Source of the DNA: an uncultured Actinomycetes bacterium | GTDB taxonomy: Bacteria; Actinomycetota; Actinomycetes; Nanopelagicales; Nanopelagicaceae | Reading direction: 5' to 3' | Length of the DNA: 16,692 nucleotides | Assembly (NCBI GenBank): GCA_903875815.1 | Contig: CAIQXR010000238.1 | Span: 1-16,692 of the forward strand | Shown: piece by piece, positions 1 through 6,952 of the stretch | Layout: every line of letters begins with the position of its first letter | Numbering within the stretch: the first letter of the stretch is position 1 | Notes under the pieces: model-generated | Told to the model about the DNA's origin: nothing | The model's input: the letters and a program-made list of their open reading frames with translations, nothing else | Databases searched by the model: none | Made by a program: the position numbers and the translations under genes

Positions 1-13
1 AAGCATTCTCCTC

Positions 14-19
14 TAGCCT
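14..19 (+). promoter_or_regulatory. Putative -10 box of a leaderless PBP transcript
   Basis: TAGCCT fits the actinobacterial -10 pattern TANNNT and ends six bases before the ATG at 26, so transcription would begin at or next to the start codon. No Shine-Dalgarno sequence precedes that ATG. Any -35 box would lie outside the window. The same spacing recurs at six other starts here, which is the main support. Confidence 0.45.
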
Positions 20-25
20 TCTCCT

Positions 26-2059
26 ATGCAGAAGAAGGTCGATCTCCAGAGCGTTAAACGCTGGGCTGTTCGCATCCTCATCTTTGGCGGCGGCGGCGGA
101 TTTATTTTGGGAGTCTTGGGATTTGCCTTTGCCTATTTCACAGTGAAAGTCCCTGACCCCAACGCATTTGTAAATAGTCAGACCACCATCATTCAATATG
201 CCGACGGCAGTGAAATTGGTCGACTCGGCGCCGAAAACCGTGTCAGTGTAAAACTCGCTGCGATCCCACTTAATTTGCGTCACGCAGTCCTTGCTGCAGA
301 AGATCGCACCTTCTATACCGAAAGCGCAATCAGCCCCACAGGTATTTTGCGCGCACTCTTTAATGATTTGCGCGGTGGATCATTAGCCGGCGGATCCACC
401 ATTACTCAGCAATATGCCAAGACAGCTTTTCTCTCACCAGAGCGAACCATCACTCGTAAAGTAAAAGAACTTGTCATTTCACTCAAGCTCGCCAGCCAGA
501 TGTCGAAAGACCAGATTTTAGAGAATTATCTCAACACCATTTATTTTGGTCGCGGTTCATATGGCGTAGAAAGCGCATCGCAAGTCTTCTTTGGGCGCGA
601 TGTCAATCAACTCACCATTTCACAAGCGGCAGTCTTGGCAAGTATTTTGCGCTCGCCTGGTTACTACGATCCAGCAAATGGTCCGAGTTATCAGAAGCGA
701 CTGGAAGATCGTTGGAAATATGTCATTAATGGCATGCTCGCAGAACATTGGATTACACCAGCGCAGGCGGCAGCAGCTAAATTCCCACCGATCCATCCTC
801 GGGTGACGTCAGGTTCACTCGCTGGACCTAAGGGTTATGTCATGTCCTGGGTGGTCAATCAACTTGGAACACTTGGATTTACCGAGGCGCAGTTACAAAC
901 CGGCGGATATGTCATTAAGACAACTTTGGTTAAACAAGCGCAAGAAGCTGCTGTTGATGCTGTGGCAAAAGTATTACCAGGAAAAATTCCTGACAATGTT
1001 CATATCGGTTTAGTTTCCATTCGCCCTGGCACCGGTGAGATCGTTGCCATGTATGGCGGTCGCGATTATTTAGTTTCACAACTTAATAATGCGACGCAAT
1101 CGATTGCCCAAGCTGGATCCTCCTTTAAACCATTCGCGCTCGTAGCAGCGCTCGAACAAGGCATTCCACTGACATCGGTATGGAATGGTGGGTCACCAAA
1201 GGTCTTTGATGATGCCGGTAAGCCGTATCCGGTCTATAACTACAACCAAGAGCAATTTGGAAATATCGATCTCTATCACGCAACAGCAGAGTCGGTAAAT
1301 ACCATCTATGTTCCACTCGGAATTAAGGCCGGCCCCGACAAGATTGTTGATGTTCTGCGTCGTGCAGGAATACCAACAACAGTTGCCCTCATGCCTACGC
1401 CATCTATTTCGCTCGGCGTTGCAAGCCCACATGTCATTGACTTAGCAGCCGCCTACGCAACTTTCGCTGCCAATGGCGTCTATGCCAAGCCGTACATTAT
1501 TCAAGAAGTGATCGGACCTAACCAGGGCGTTCTCTATCAAGGTCAAGTTCAAGCGAGCCAAGTTTTCCAAGCCGATGTCATGGCCGATCTCACTGCCGCA
1601 CTTCAAACCGTAACTGCCTACGGAACAGCGTCACAGAGCGTCGGCAATATCGGTCGCCCAACTGCCGGCAAAACCGGAACCACAACAAACAATGCATCAG
1701 CGTGGTTCAATGGCTACACCCCACAGTTAGCTACAACTATTGGAATGTTTAAAGATGATGCCACCCAATCTCTTAACGGGTTAGGTGGCGTTCCTTCCGT
1801 AACAGGTGGAACTTTCCCCGCAAAGATTTGGGGCCTCTATACCAAAGCGGCACTAGCCAATGAACCAGTGATGGATTTCCCAGCACCAGCAAATATTGGT
1901 GGCACCGATGCAGTGAATATGGTTAATGCCGTTCCTACTCTCGACCCATCACTCGCCCCACCAATTTCTAATAAGCCTTTCAAAAATAAGCCAACTCCTT
2001 CTGCAAACCCAACACCATCTCCAGCAGTGACGAAGAAGAGTGCAGTTAAGACAAAGTAA
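26..2059 (+). CDS. ponA: Bifunctional penicillin-binding protein (GT51 transglycosylase + transpeptidase), PonA/PBP1-like
   Basis: Class A PBP that polymerises lipid II into glycan strands and cross-links the peptides outside the membrane. The 677-residue protein has a short cytosolic N-terminus, one membrane anchor at about residues 13-40 (with an unusual run of five glycines) and a GT51 domain at about 60-235. The GT51 catalytic Glu is E92 in AAEDRTFY, followed by GGSTITQQ (122-129) and the ENYLNTIYFGRGSYGVESA motif near 166-184. The transpeptidase domain has all three motifs: S365-S-F-K368, S423-V-N425 and K549-T-G-T552. The tail (about 640-677) is Pro/Lys/Thr-rich and low complexity, as in other actinobacterial PonA proteins. 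No PASTA domain is seen. The gene lies just upstream of a GT87 gene and the rpsF-dnaB block, as ponA1 does in mycobacteria. The ATG is chosen because it starts directly before the basic cap of the anchor. Confidence 0.95.
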   Translation: MQKKVDLQSVKRWAVRILIFGGGGGFILGVLGFAFAYFTVKVPDPNAFVNSQTTIIQYADGSEIGRLGAENRVSVKLAAIPLNLRHAVLAAEDRTFYTESAISPTGILRALFNDLRGGSLAGGSTITQQYAKTAFLSPERTITRKVKELVISLKLASQMSKDQILENYLNTIYFGRGSYGVESASQVFFGRDVNQLTISQAAVLASILRSPGYYDPANGPSYQKRLEDRWKYVINGMLAEHWITPAQAAAAKFPPIHPRVTSGSLAGPKGYVMSWVVNQLGTLGFTEAQLQTGGYVIKTTLVKQAQEAAVDAVAKVLPGKIPDNVHIGLVSIRPGTGEIVAMYGGRDYLVSQLNNATQSIAQAGSSFKPFALVAALEQGIPLTSVWNGGSPKVFDDAGKPYPVYNYNQEQFGNIDLYHATAESVNTIYVPLGIKAGPDKIVDVLRRAGIPTTVALMPTPSISLGVASPHVIDLAAAYATFAANGVYAKPYIIQEVIGPNQGVLYQGQVQASQVFQADVMADLTAALQTVTAYGTASQSVGNIGRPTAGKTGTTTNNASAWFNGYTPQLATTIGMFKDDATQSLNGLGGVPSVTGGTFPAKIWGLYTKAALANEPVMDFPAPANIGGTDAVNMVNAVPTLDPSLAPPISNKPFKNKPTPSANPTPSPAVTKKSAVKTK

Positions 2060-3248
2060 GAGTGGTACGCGCTGGGTTATCGCCCTGGCTCTTTTTGCAG
2101 CTCTGCTCTCGTTTGCGAAGTTCGATCACTGTCGCAACTTCGGTTGGGGATCCCCCGACGTCTATACCCATGCCTGCTATTCAGATTTGCCTGCGCTCTA
2201 CGAAGCGCGGGATTTAACGCATCATGGTTGGCCGTACTCGAGTGCCACCAATGCAGTCGAGTATCCACCCATCACTGGTGTTGTCATGTGGGCAACCACG
2301 TATTTAGTTGGCCACCACATAAATGATTTACGCTATTTTGATATCAATGCATTGTTAATCGCGCTGCTATTTGTTGGAACGGTCGGGCTAATTTTTCGAA
2401 TGCGACCTGAGCATTGGTACTTACTTCCACTGTCGCCAGCAGTCATTGCATCGCTTTATATCAATTGGGATTTATGGGCAGTTATTTCTGCGATTGCTTC
2501 GATCTATCTATTTGATAAGAAGCGATATGAGTGGAGTGGAATTGCGTTAGCGCTGTCGATCTCGACTAAATTCTTTCCGATCGTGTTACTTCTTCCGATT
2601 GCGGCAATCTTTATCCGCAGTGGCGCGATTAAAAAATTAGCTAGCTATCTCGCCATAACGATTGGCTCCTGGCTCATCATTAATGCGCCATTCATTCTCA
2701 CCACCCCACATGGCTGGTGGCGATTCTTCGCAATGAATTCGAGTAGAGGAGTTGATTGGGGTTCAATCTGGTATCTCCTTAGCCAATGGCGAGTATCGAT
2801 GGGCGCACTCAATATCTATTCACTTCTCTTGTTCGCAGCTGGTGCGCTCGGATATTTCGCGCATCTCTTAGCAAAAAAACAGCACCCCACTTTGGCGCAA
2901 GCAAGTTTTGTTATCGTCGCCATCTTCACTCTGGCCAGCAAGGTCTATTCACCGCAATATGTTCTCTGGCTCGCTCCACTCGCAGTTCTTGCACTGAGGC
3001 GCGATCCTCGCGATCGGATTTACTTCTGGTTCTGGCAGGCAACCGAGTTGGCCTATCACCTGGCGATTTGGGAGTTTTTGGCCACCCAGTCCGGCGCCCG
3101 CTTTGGCGCTCCGGCCTGGATTTACCAGGGCCTGACTGCGCTTCGGATCGTGGGCTTAGGAGTTTTCGCCTGGCACCTCACGCGTGAGCGGGGCCTATCC
3201 ACAGCCGAAAATGACCCCCAACTCACCGAATTTCCCTCTCTGGCGTAG
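2040..3248 (+). CDS. GT87 (DUF2029) polyprenol-phosphate-sugar-dependent membrane glycosyltransferase
   Basis: A 402-residue polytopic protein with roughly 10 hydrophobic segments, of the GT-C fold family that includes actinobacterial alpha-mannosyltransferases using polyprenyl-phosphate mannose outside the membrane. Family marks are an acidic first outer loop (SPDVYTHACYSDLPALYEAR, about 38-57), VEYPPITG (73-80), INWDLW (141-146), a helix with KFFP (177-180) and SPQYVLWL (304-311) before a helix. The GTG start lies inside the end of the PBP gene, overlapping it by 20 bases. Only a purine-rich stretch touches the start and no other in-frame start follows soon, so translation probably depends on coupling to the PBP. 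The order PBP then GT87 then rpsF matches M. tuberculosis ponA1-Rv0051-rpsF. The acceptor is unknown; a cell-envelope glycan or glycolipid is likely from family and neighbour. Confidence 0.82.
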   Translation: MQLRQSKSGTRWVIALALFAALLSFAKFDHCRNFGWGSPDVYTHACYSDLPALYEARDLTHHGWPYSSATNAVEYPPITGVVMWATTYLVGHHINDLRYFDINALLIALLFVGTVGLIFRMRPEHWYLLPLSPAVIASLYINWDLWAVISAIASIYLFDKKRYEWSGIALALSISTKFFPIVLLLPIAAIFIRSGAIKKLASYLAITIGSWLIINAPFILTTPHGWWRFFAMNSSRGVDWGSIWYLLSQWRVSMGALNIYSLLLFAAGALGYFAHLLAKKQHPTLAQASFVIVAIFTLASKVYSPQYVLWLAPLAVLALRRDPRDRIYFWFWQATELAYHLAIWEFLATQSGARFGAPAWIYQGLTALRIVGLGVFAWHLTRERGLSTAENDPQLTEFPSLA

Positions 3249-3282
3249 GCAAGTTACCCTTAACCTTCCTTCATACGATCGT

Positions 3283-3302
3283 CGCACCTGCGGCACAGTG
3301 CG
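3283..3302 (+). other. Small hairpin in the rpsF leader
   Basis: CGCAC (3283-3287) pairs with GTGCG (3298-3302) around a 10-base loop. It lies between the GT87 stop and the proposed rpsF regulatory fold. There is no T-run after it, so it is not an obvious terminator. A weak -10-like TACGAT lies just before it at 3274-3279, without a convincing -35. Low confidence on role. Confidence 0.3.
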
Positions 3303-3311
3303 AAGGAGCAG

Positions 3312-3367
3312 TAACCCTCCTGTCGCGGAAATACCGCGACCGTCTTAGTCCAAAGGAGGTTGGGTTA
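3312..3367 (+). promoter_or_regulatory. rpsF leader RNA, candidate S6:S18 autoregulatory element that can hide the Shine-Dalgarno
   Basis: Directly visible: a perfect stem GTCGCGG (3322-3328) / CCGCGAC (3334-3340) with loop AAATA. Immediately 5' of it is CCTCCT (3316-3321), fully complementary to AGGAGG (3354-3359) inside the rpsF Shine-Dalgarno. A further four pairs, TAAC (3312-3315) with GTTA (3364-3367), can close the structure, leaving TTGG bulged. A CCG (3340-3342) follows the inner stem on the 3' side. Known: many bacteria carry a leader before rpsF that is bound by the S6:S18 protein complex through a CCG in a bulge beside a hairpin, giving feedback control. Inference: this is such an element, and binding or folding would close the ribosome binding site. 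Both ligands (rpsF, rpsR) are encoded downstream in this operon. Confidence 0.6.
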
Positions 3368-3371
3368 ACGC

Positions 3372-3656
3372 ATGCGTCATTATGAACTCATGGTCATTCT
3401 CGATCCTGAACTAGAAGAGCGCACAGTCGCTCCAAGTCTTGAGACTTATCTCAAGATCATCAAAGACTCCGGTGGAGCCGTCAACAAGCTCGATATCTGG
3501 GGCCGTCGTCGCCTCACATTCGAAATCAACAAGAAGCCTGAAGGAATTTATGCTGTTGCTGATTTGTCGTGCACACCAGAAGCGATCAAGGAACTTGACC
3601 GTCAACTTAATTTGAACGAATCGGTACTCCGTACCAAAGTCGTTCGTCCAGAATAA
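3372..3656 (+). CDS. rpsF: 30S ribosomal protein S6
   Basis: S6 sits on the 30S platform and binds 16S rRNA together with S18. The 94-residue length is typical. It begins [16 protein letters not shown], the usual first strand of S6, and contains [19 protein letters not shown] (44-62), the conserved second half of the ferredoxin-like fold. Unlike E. coli S6 it has no poly-Glu tail. An excellent Shine-Dalgarno, AAAGGAGGT at 3352-3360, fixes the start. First gene of the rpsF-ssb-rpsR-rplI operon; its leader has a candidate autoregulatory fold. Confidence 0.97.
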   Translation: MRHYELMVILDPELEERTVAPSLETYLKIIKDSGGAVNKLDIWGRRRLTFEINKKPEGIYAVADLSCTPEAIKELDRQLNLNESVLRTKVVRPE

Positions 3657-3717
3657 ATATTCGAAACTTCTTACATAACAAGCATCCAAAGTAGATAACA
3701 GAGAAAAGAGATAAGAA

Positions 3718-4224
3718 ATGGCAGCTGGCGATACAACCATCACAATGATCGGTAACTTAGTTAACGATCCTGAATTGCGCTTCACACCTAACGGTGCGGC
3801 AGTCGCAAAGTTCACTGTTGCTTCAACTCCACGCTATCTCGATAAGGCCACAAATGAATGGAAGGATGGCGACAGCCTCTTCCTTCAATGCCAAATTTGG
3901 CGTCAAGCAGCCGAGAACGTTGCCGAATCACTTACTCGCGGAATGCGCGTAATTGTCTCCGGTCGTTTGAAGCAACGCTCATACGAAACCAAAGAGGGCG
4001 AAAAGCGCACCGTCTTTGAGGTTGAAGTTGACGAAGTAGGTCCATCACTTCGCAACGCAACTGCAAAGGTCACCAAAACAACACGTCCTGCTGGTGGCGC
4101 TGGTGGTTCTAATGGTTCTTACTCTGCACCTGCTGATGCTTCTTCAGCTGAAGACCCATGGTCTGCAGCTCCTGTCGGTGGCGGCTGGTCCTCAGCTGGC
4201 GCCGATGATCAACCTCCGTTCTAA
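3718..4224 (+). CDS. ssb: Single-stranded DNA-binding protein
   Basis: Coats single-stranded DNA during replication and repair and recruits partners through its C-terminal tip. The 168-residue protein has an OB fold at about 1-112 ([28 protein letters not shown] start; [30 protein letters not shown] at 61-90, written here as two conserved blocks, [12 protein letters not shown] and [11 protein letters not shown]). A Gly/Ser/Ala-rich linker follows at about 122-160, then the acidic tip DDQPPF (163-168), which matches the consensus DDDIPF-type ending that binds replication proteins. It sits 61 bases after rpsF. Only a weak purine-rich stretch (GAGAAAAGAG) precedes the ATG at 3718; the start is supported by the conserved N-terminus. 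Confidence 0.96.
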   Translation: MAAGDTTITMIGNLVNDPELRFTPNGAAVAKFTVASTPRYLDKATNEWKDGDSLFLQCQIWRQAAENVAESLTRGMRVIVSGRLKQRSYETKEGEKRTVFEVEVDEVGPSLRNATAKVTKTTRPAGGAGGSNGSYSAPADASSAEDPWSAAPVGGGWSSAGADDQPPF

Positions 4225-4240
4225 TTAATTAACCAACCAT

Positions 4241-4264
4241 TCCTGTTTAAGAAATTAAGCAGGG
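4241..4264 (+). other. GNRA-loop hairpin between ssb and rpsR
   Basis: TCCTGTTTAA (4241-4250) pairs with TTAAGCAGGG (4255-4264), ten pairs including two G.U, closed by a GAAA tetraloop at 4251-4254. It ends seven bases before the rpsR Shine-Dalgarno (4271-4278). No T-run follows, so it is not an intrinsic terminator. It could stabilise or space the rpsR part of the mRNA, or be a processing site; the role is inference. Confidence 0.45.
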
Positions 4265-4285
4265 CATCCCAAAAGGAGCACCACA

Positions 4286-4573
4286 GTGGGCGCAAGAAAT
4301 AATAAGACGCTTAAGCCAAAGCCTAAGCAAACCAAGATGTCAGCTGCAGCGCTGAAGAAGTTCAAGAAGAAGCCTTGTTCTTTCTGCCGCGATAAGGCTA
4401 CTTACATCGATTACAAGGACATCAACCTCCTTCGCAAGTACATCTCCGATCGCGGCAAGATCCGCGCTCGCCGAGTAACCGGTGCTTGCACACAACATCA
4501 GCGTCAGATTGCCGCCGCGGTAAAGAACTCCCGCGAAATGGCACTTCTGCCTTACACATCGACAGCACGATAA
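4286..4573 (+). CDS. rpsR: 30S ribosomal protein S18, zinc-ribbon (C+) form
   Basis: S18 binds S6 on the 30S platform. The 95-residue protein has the family core ([18 protein letters not shown], about 42-59, then [14 protein letters not shown] at 61-74 and [13 protein letters not shown] at 78-90). Cysteines C31 and C34 (CSFC), C68 and H71 (CTQH) give a complete CX2C...CX2H set, so this is the zinc-binding version rather than the zinc-independent paralog used under zinc starvation. The N-terminus is extended by about 17 basic residues. I chose the GTG at 4286 because AAAAGGAG (4271-4278) stands seven bases before it; the in-frame ATG at 4337 would give 78 residues but has no ribosome binding site. 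Confidence 0.95.
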   Translation: MGARNNKTLKPKPKQTKMSAAALKKFKKKPCSFCRDKATYIDYKDINLLRKYISDRGKIRARRVTGACTQHQRQIAAAVKNSREMALLPYTSTAR

Positions 4574-4585
4574 GGGGACCTAACT

Positions 4586-5032
4586 ATGAAACTCATCCTT
4601 ACTCGTGAAGTACCTGGTCTCGGCGCAGCCGGTGACGTTGTAACTGTTAAGGACGGCTACGGCCGTAACTTCCTCGTTCCCAACAACAAGGCAATCGCCT
4701 GGTCTGTTGGCGGCGAGAAGCAGATCGAGAGCATTCGTCGCGCTCGTTCAGCTCGCGAAATCCAGTCACTCGATCACGCTAAAGAGGTTAAGGCCAAGCT
4801 CGAAGCTGCCGAAATCACTGTTAAGGCGAAGGTCGGCGGAACCGGTCACCTCTTCGGTTCTGTAACCGATAAGGAGATCGCAGCAGCTATCAAGTCCGCA
4901 ACCGGTCTTGATATCGATCGCCACAGCATCCGCACCGCTGGTCACATCAAGCTTGTTGGAAAGCACTCTGCAAAGATTGCAATCCACGCAGGTATCGTGG
5001 CGAACATCAGCGTGAACGTTGTTGCTGCTTAA
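4586..5032 (+). CDS. rplI: 50S ribosomal protein L9
   Basis: L9 binds 23S rRNA near the L1 stalk and reaches between neighbouring ribosomes. Its 148 residues show the normal two-domain layout: an N-terminal rRNA-binding domain (GAAGDVVTVKDGYGRNFLVP, 13-32), a long charged helix (about 41-76) and a C-terminal domain with GHLFGSVT (87-94) and IRTAGHIKLVG (115-125). AGGGGA before the ATG at 4586 acts as ribosome binding site and the spacer from rpsR is 12 bases. It is the last gene of the rpsF operon; a strong terminator follows at 5065-5097. Confidence 0.97.
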   Translation: MKLILTREVPGLGAAGDVVTVKDGYGRNFLVPNNKAIAWSVGGEKQIESIRRARSAREIQSLDHAKEVKAKLEAAEITVKAKVGGTGHLFGSVTDKEIAAAIKSATGLDIDRHSIRTAGHIKLVGKHSAKIAIHAGIVANISVNVVAA

Positions 5033-5064
5033 TTAGTTCACAACTAGTTTGTAAACGGAACTAG

Positions 5065-5097
5065 AAAACCCCGTCTCCCAGTGAGGCGGGGTTTTTT
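5065..5097 (+). terminator. Rho-independent terminator of the rpsF-ssb-rpsR-rplI operon
   Basis: AAAACCCCGTCTC (5065-5077) pairs with GAGGCGGGGTTTT (5083-5095) with one G.U pair and a five-base loop. The stem runs into six T residues (5092-5097). It resembles the second terminator at 7389-7421. Confidence 0.93.
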
Positions 5098-5102
5098 CAT
5101 GC

Positions 5103-5145
5103 CCAATATCCGCGGAAATGCCAATATCCGCGGAAATGCCAATAT
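5103..5145 (+). repeat. 18-bp direct repeat, 2.4 copies, each with a TCCGCGGA palindrome
   Basis: The unit CCAATATCCGCGGAAATG occurs at 5103-5120 and 5121-5138, identical, followed by the first seven bases (CCAATAT) at 5139-5145. Each full unit is centred on the 8-base palindrome TCCGCGGA (5109-5116 and 5127-5134), inside a longer near-palindrome ATATCCGCGGAAAT. The block begins six bases after the T-run of the rplI terminator and ends about 190 bases before dnaB. It could be a protein-binding array or a replication slippage product; nothing shows which. Confidence 0.85.
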
Positions 5146-5166
5146 GTGAGACGGTAGAAAATTTCT

Positions 5167-5272
5167 TTATCCCCAAGGCGTTGAGCGTGAATGAGCGTGA
5201 AATCCACCTTCCTGAGTGAGTTATCCACGGTCTATCCACACCTTGCACACCTTCGCGCACAGCTTTCCCACA
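5167..5272 (+). promoter_or_regulatory. Cluster of DnaA-box-like sites upstream of dnaB
   Basis: Against the DnaA box TTATCCACA there are three 8/9 matches on the plus strand: TTATCCCCA (5167-5175), TTATCCACG (5221-5229) and CTATCCACA (5232-5240), plus a weaker TTTCCCACA (5264-5272). The whole 5033-5337 spacer has no credible gene. It also holds a tandem decamer and a 9-base-period repeat of CACACCTT (5237-5244, 5246-5253). Inference: DnaA may bind here and tune dnaB transcription, or the sites may titrate DnaA. No clear -35/-10 pair was found. Confidence 0.45.
5182..5201 (+). repeat. Perfect tandem decamer TGAGCGTGAA
   Basis: TGAGCGTGAA occurs twice back to back, at 5182-5191 and 5192-5201, within the dnaB upstream region between DnaA-box-like sites. 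The ten-base period would place both copies on nearly the same face of the helix, as for tandem protein sites. The role is unknown. Confidence 0.7.
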
Positions 5273-5337
5273 GGCACATACACAGGGGGCGCATCGGGAT
5301 GTAGGGGAATGTCAGTGGCCTTAAGGAGAATACGGGC

Positions 5338-6855
5338 ATGAGCATCTCCGAACTCCCCAACCGCAGCGGCAATGATCGCGGCCTAGTCAGCGCTGGCGCG
5401 GAGTTTGAACGCACACCACCACAAGATCTCGTCGCAGAACAAGGCGTGCTGGGTGGAATGTTGTTGAGTAAAGATGCCATTGCAGATGTTGTTGAAGTGT
5501 TGAAAGATCGCGATTTCTATCGCCCAGCACACGAACTTATCTACGATGCAATTTTAGATCTCTACGGTCGCGGCGAACCTGCCGATCCAGTGACAGTCGC
5601 GTCCGAGTTAACAAAGCGTGGCGATATTGCGCGTGCAGGTGGCGCGCCATATCTCCATACTTTGATCTCTTCAGTTCCTACCGCAGCTAATGCTGGTTAC
5701 TACGCACGTATCGTTCGCGATCATGCAGTGATGCGCCGCCTTGTTGAAGCAGGAACAAAGATTGTTCAACTCGGTTTCTCTAAAGAGGGCGAAGTTGATG
5801 ATGTCGTTGATCAAGCACAAGCTGAGATCTATCAAGTCACCGAACAGCGCACCTCTGAGGATTACATCAAGCTCGCAGACCTTCTCCCATCAGCACTCGA
5901 TGAAATTGAAAGCATCTCCAAAGGAGTTACTGGTAGCGGCGTAAAGAGTGGCTTTAAAGATCTTGATGCGCTCACTAATGGTTTCCATCCCGGCAATATG
6001 ATCGTTCTCGCTGCGCGTCCTGCAGTGGGTAAGTCCACACTCGGACTAGATATTGCGCGATATGCATCGATCCATGAAGGCGATGCGGTTGTTATCTTCT
6101 CACTCGAAATGAGCCGCTCTGAAATCACCATGCGTATGCTCTCTGCTGAAGCGCGCGTTGCTCTCAACAATATTCGCTCTGGAACGCTGAATGACGAAGA
6201 GTGGGCACGCTTAGCAAAACGAATGGGCGAGATCTCCAATGCACCGCTCTTTATCGATGACTCTCCCAACATGTCACTGATGGAGATCCGTGCAAAAGCA
6301 CGACGCCTCAAGCAGAAGCACAATCTCAAACTTATTGTTATCGATTACCTCCAGCTGATGACATCAGGAAAGAAAGTCGAAAGCCGTCAGCAGGAAGTCT
6401 CGGAGTTCTCTCGTAACCTCAAACTCCTTGCTAAGGAACTTGAAGTTCCGGTCATTGCCATCTCACAGCTCAACCGTGGTCCAGAACAGCGCGCTGATAA
6501 GAAGCCGATGATTTCGGATCTTCGTGAATCGGGTTCGATCGAACAAGATGCAGACGTTGTTATCTTGCTTCACCGCGATGATATGTATGACGGTTCGGCC
6601 AGATCAGGTGAAGCCGATCTCAATGTTGCTAAGCACCGTAATGGTCCTACCCGCACGATCACCGTCTCCGCGCAGCTCCACTTTGCTCGATTTAGCGATA
6701 TGGCGCCCGCCTCTCAATATTCATCGCAATATTCGCAGAACAACTCGAATAGTCAGGCTGGTCAGCACGGCCAATCAGGTGTCGCACCTACCCAATCAGC
6801 TCAACCACCGGCTGGGTTCACCAACTTCAACACCGATGCGAGCTTTGACGAATAG
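5338..6855 (+). CDS. dnaB: Replicative DNA helicase DnaB
   Basis: Hexameric 5'-3' helicase that opens the replication fork and contacts primase and the polymerase loader. Its 505 residues comprise an N-terminal domain (about 26-130, from PPQDLVAEQGVLGGMLLS), a linker helix and a RecA-like ATPase domain from about 200. Walker A is ARPAVGKST (226-234), Walker B is LIVIDYLQLM (332-341), and AISQLNRGPEQR (374-385) and SDLRESGSIEQDAD (393-406) are the usual late motifs. The last 45 residues are Gln/Ser/Asn-rich and probably disordered. No intein interrupts it, unlike several mycobacterial dnaB genes. TTAAGGAG (5321-5328) places the ATG at 5338. It is separated from rplI by a terminator and a 305-base spacer, so it probably has its own promoter. 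Confidence 0.97.
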   Translation: MSISELPNRSGNDRGLVSAGAEFERTPPQDLVAEQGVLGGMLLSKDAIADVVEVLKDRDFYRPAHELIYDAILDLYGRGEPADPVTVASELTKRGDIARAGGAPYLHTLISSVPTAANAGYYARIVRDHAVMRRLVEAGTKIVQLGFSKEGEVDDVVDQAQAEIYQVTEQRTSEDYIKLADLLPSALDEIESISKGVTGSGVKSGFKDLDALTNGFHPGNMIVLAARPAVGKSTLGLDIARYASIHEGDAVVIFSLEMSRSEITMRMLSAEARVALNNIRSGTLNDEEWARLAKRMGEISNAPLFIDDSPNMSLMEIRAKARRLKQKHNLKLIVIDYLQLMTSGKKVESRQQEVSEFSRNLKLLAKELEVPVIAISQLNRGPEQRADKKPMISDLRESGSIEQDADVVILLHRDDMYDGSARSGEADLNVAKHRNGPTRTITVSAQLHFARFSDMAPASQYSSQYSQNNSNSQAGQHGQSGVAPTQSAQPPAGFTNFNTDASFDE

Positions 6856-6952
6856 TCTCAGCAAACGTTCAGCAAAAAACCACCCACCACTCATCTCCAT
6901 CTCCTATCTTTCAATCACCGCCAATTTTGGCCGTGAGATTTAAGGAGTAACA

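Noticed and set aside
4337..4573. Shorter rpsR start at the internal ATG
   Set aside because: No ribosome binding site precedes it, while the GTG at 4286 has AAAAGGAG at good spacing.
5103..5145. CRISPR-like repeats
   Set aside because: Copies are directly adjacent with no spacers and there are no cas genes.
5033..5260. Minus-strand 75-residue open frame after rplI
   Set aside because: It translates the tandem repeats and the terminator, and no ribosome binding site supports it.
5103..5337. Chromosomal or plasmid origin of replication
   Set aside because: Repeats and DnaA-like sites are present, but the boxes are imperfect, no AT-rich unwinding stretch is evident, and actinobacterial oriC lies by dnaA-dnaN, not here. 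Regulation of dnaB is the simpler reading.
5338..6855. Intein in dnaB
   Set aside because: Walker A and later motifs are continuous and length is normal for an intein-free DnaB.
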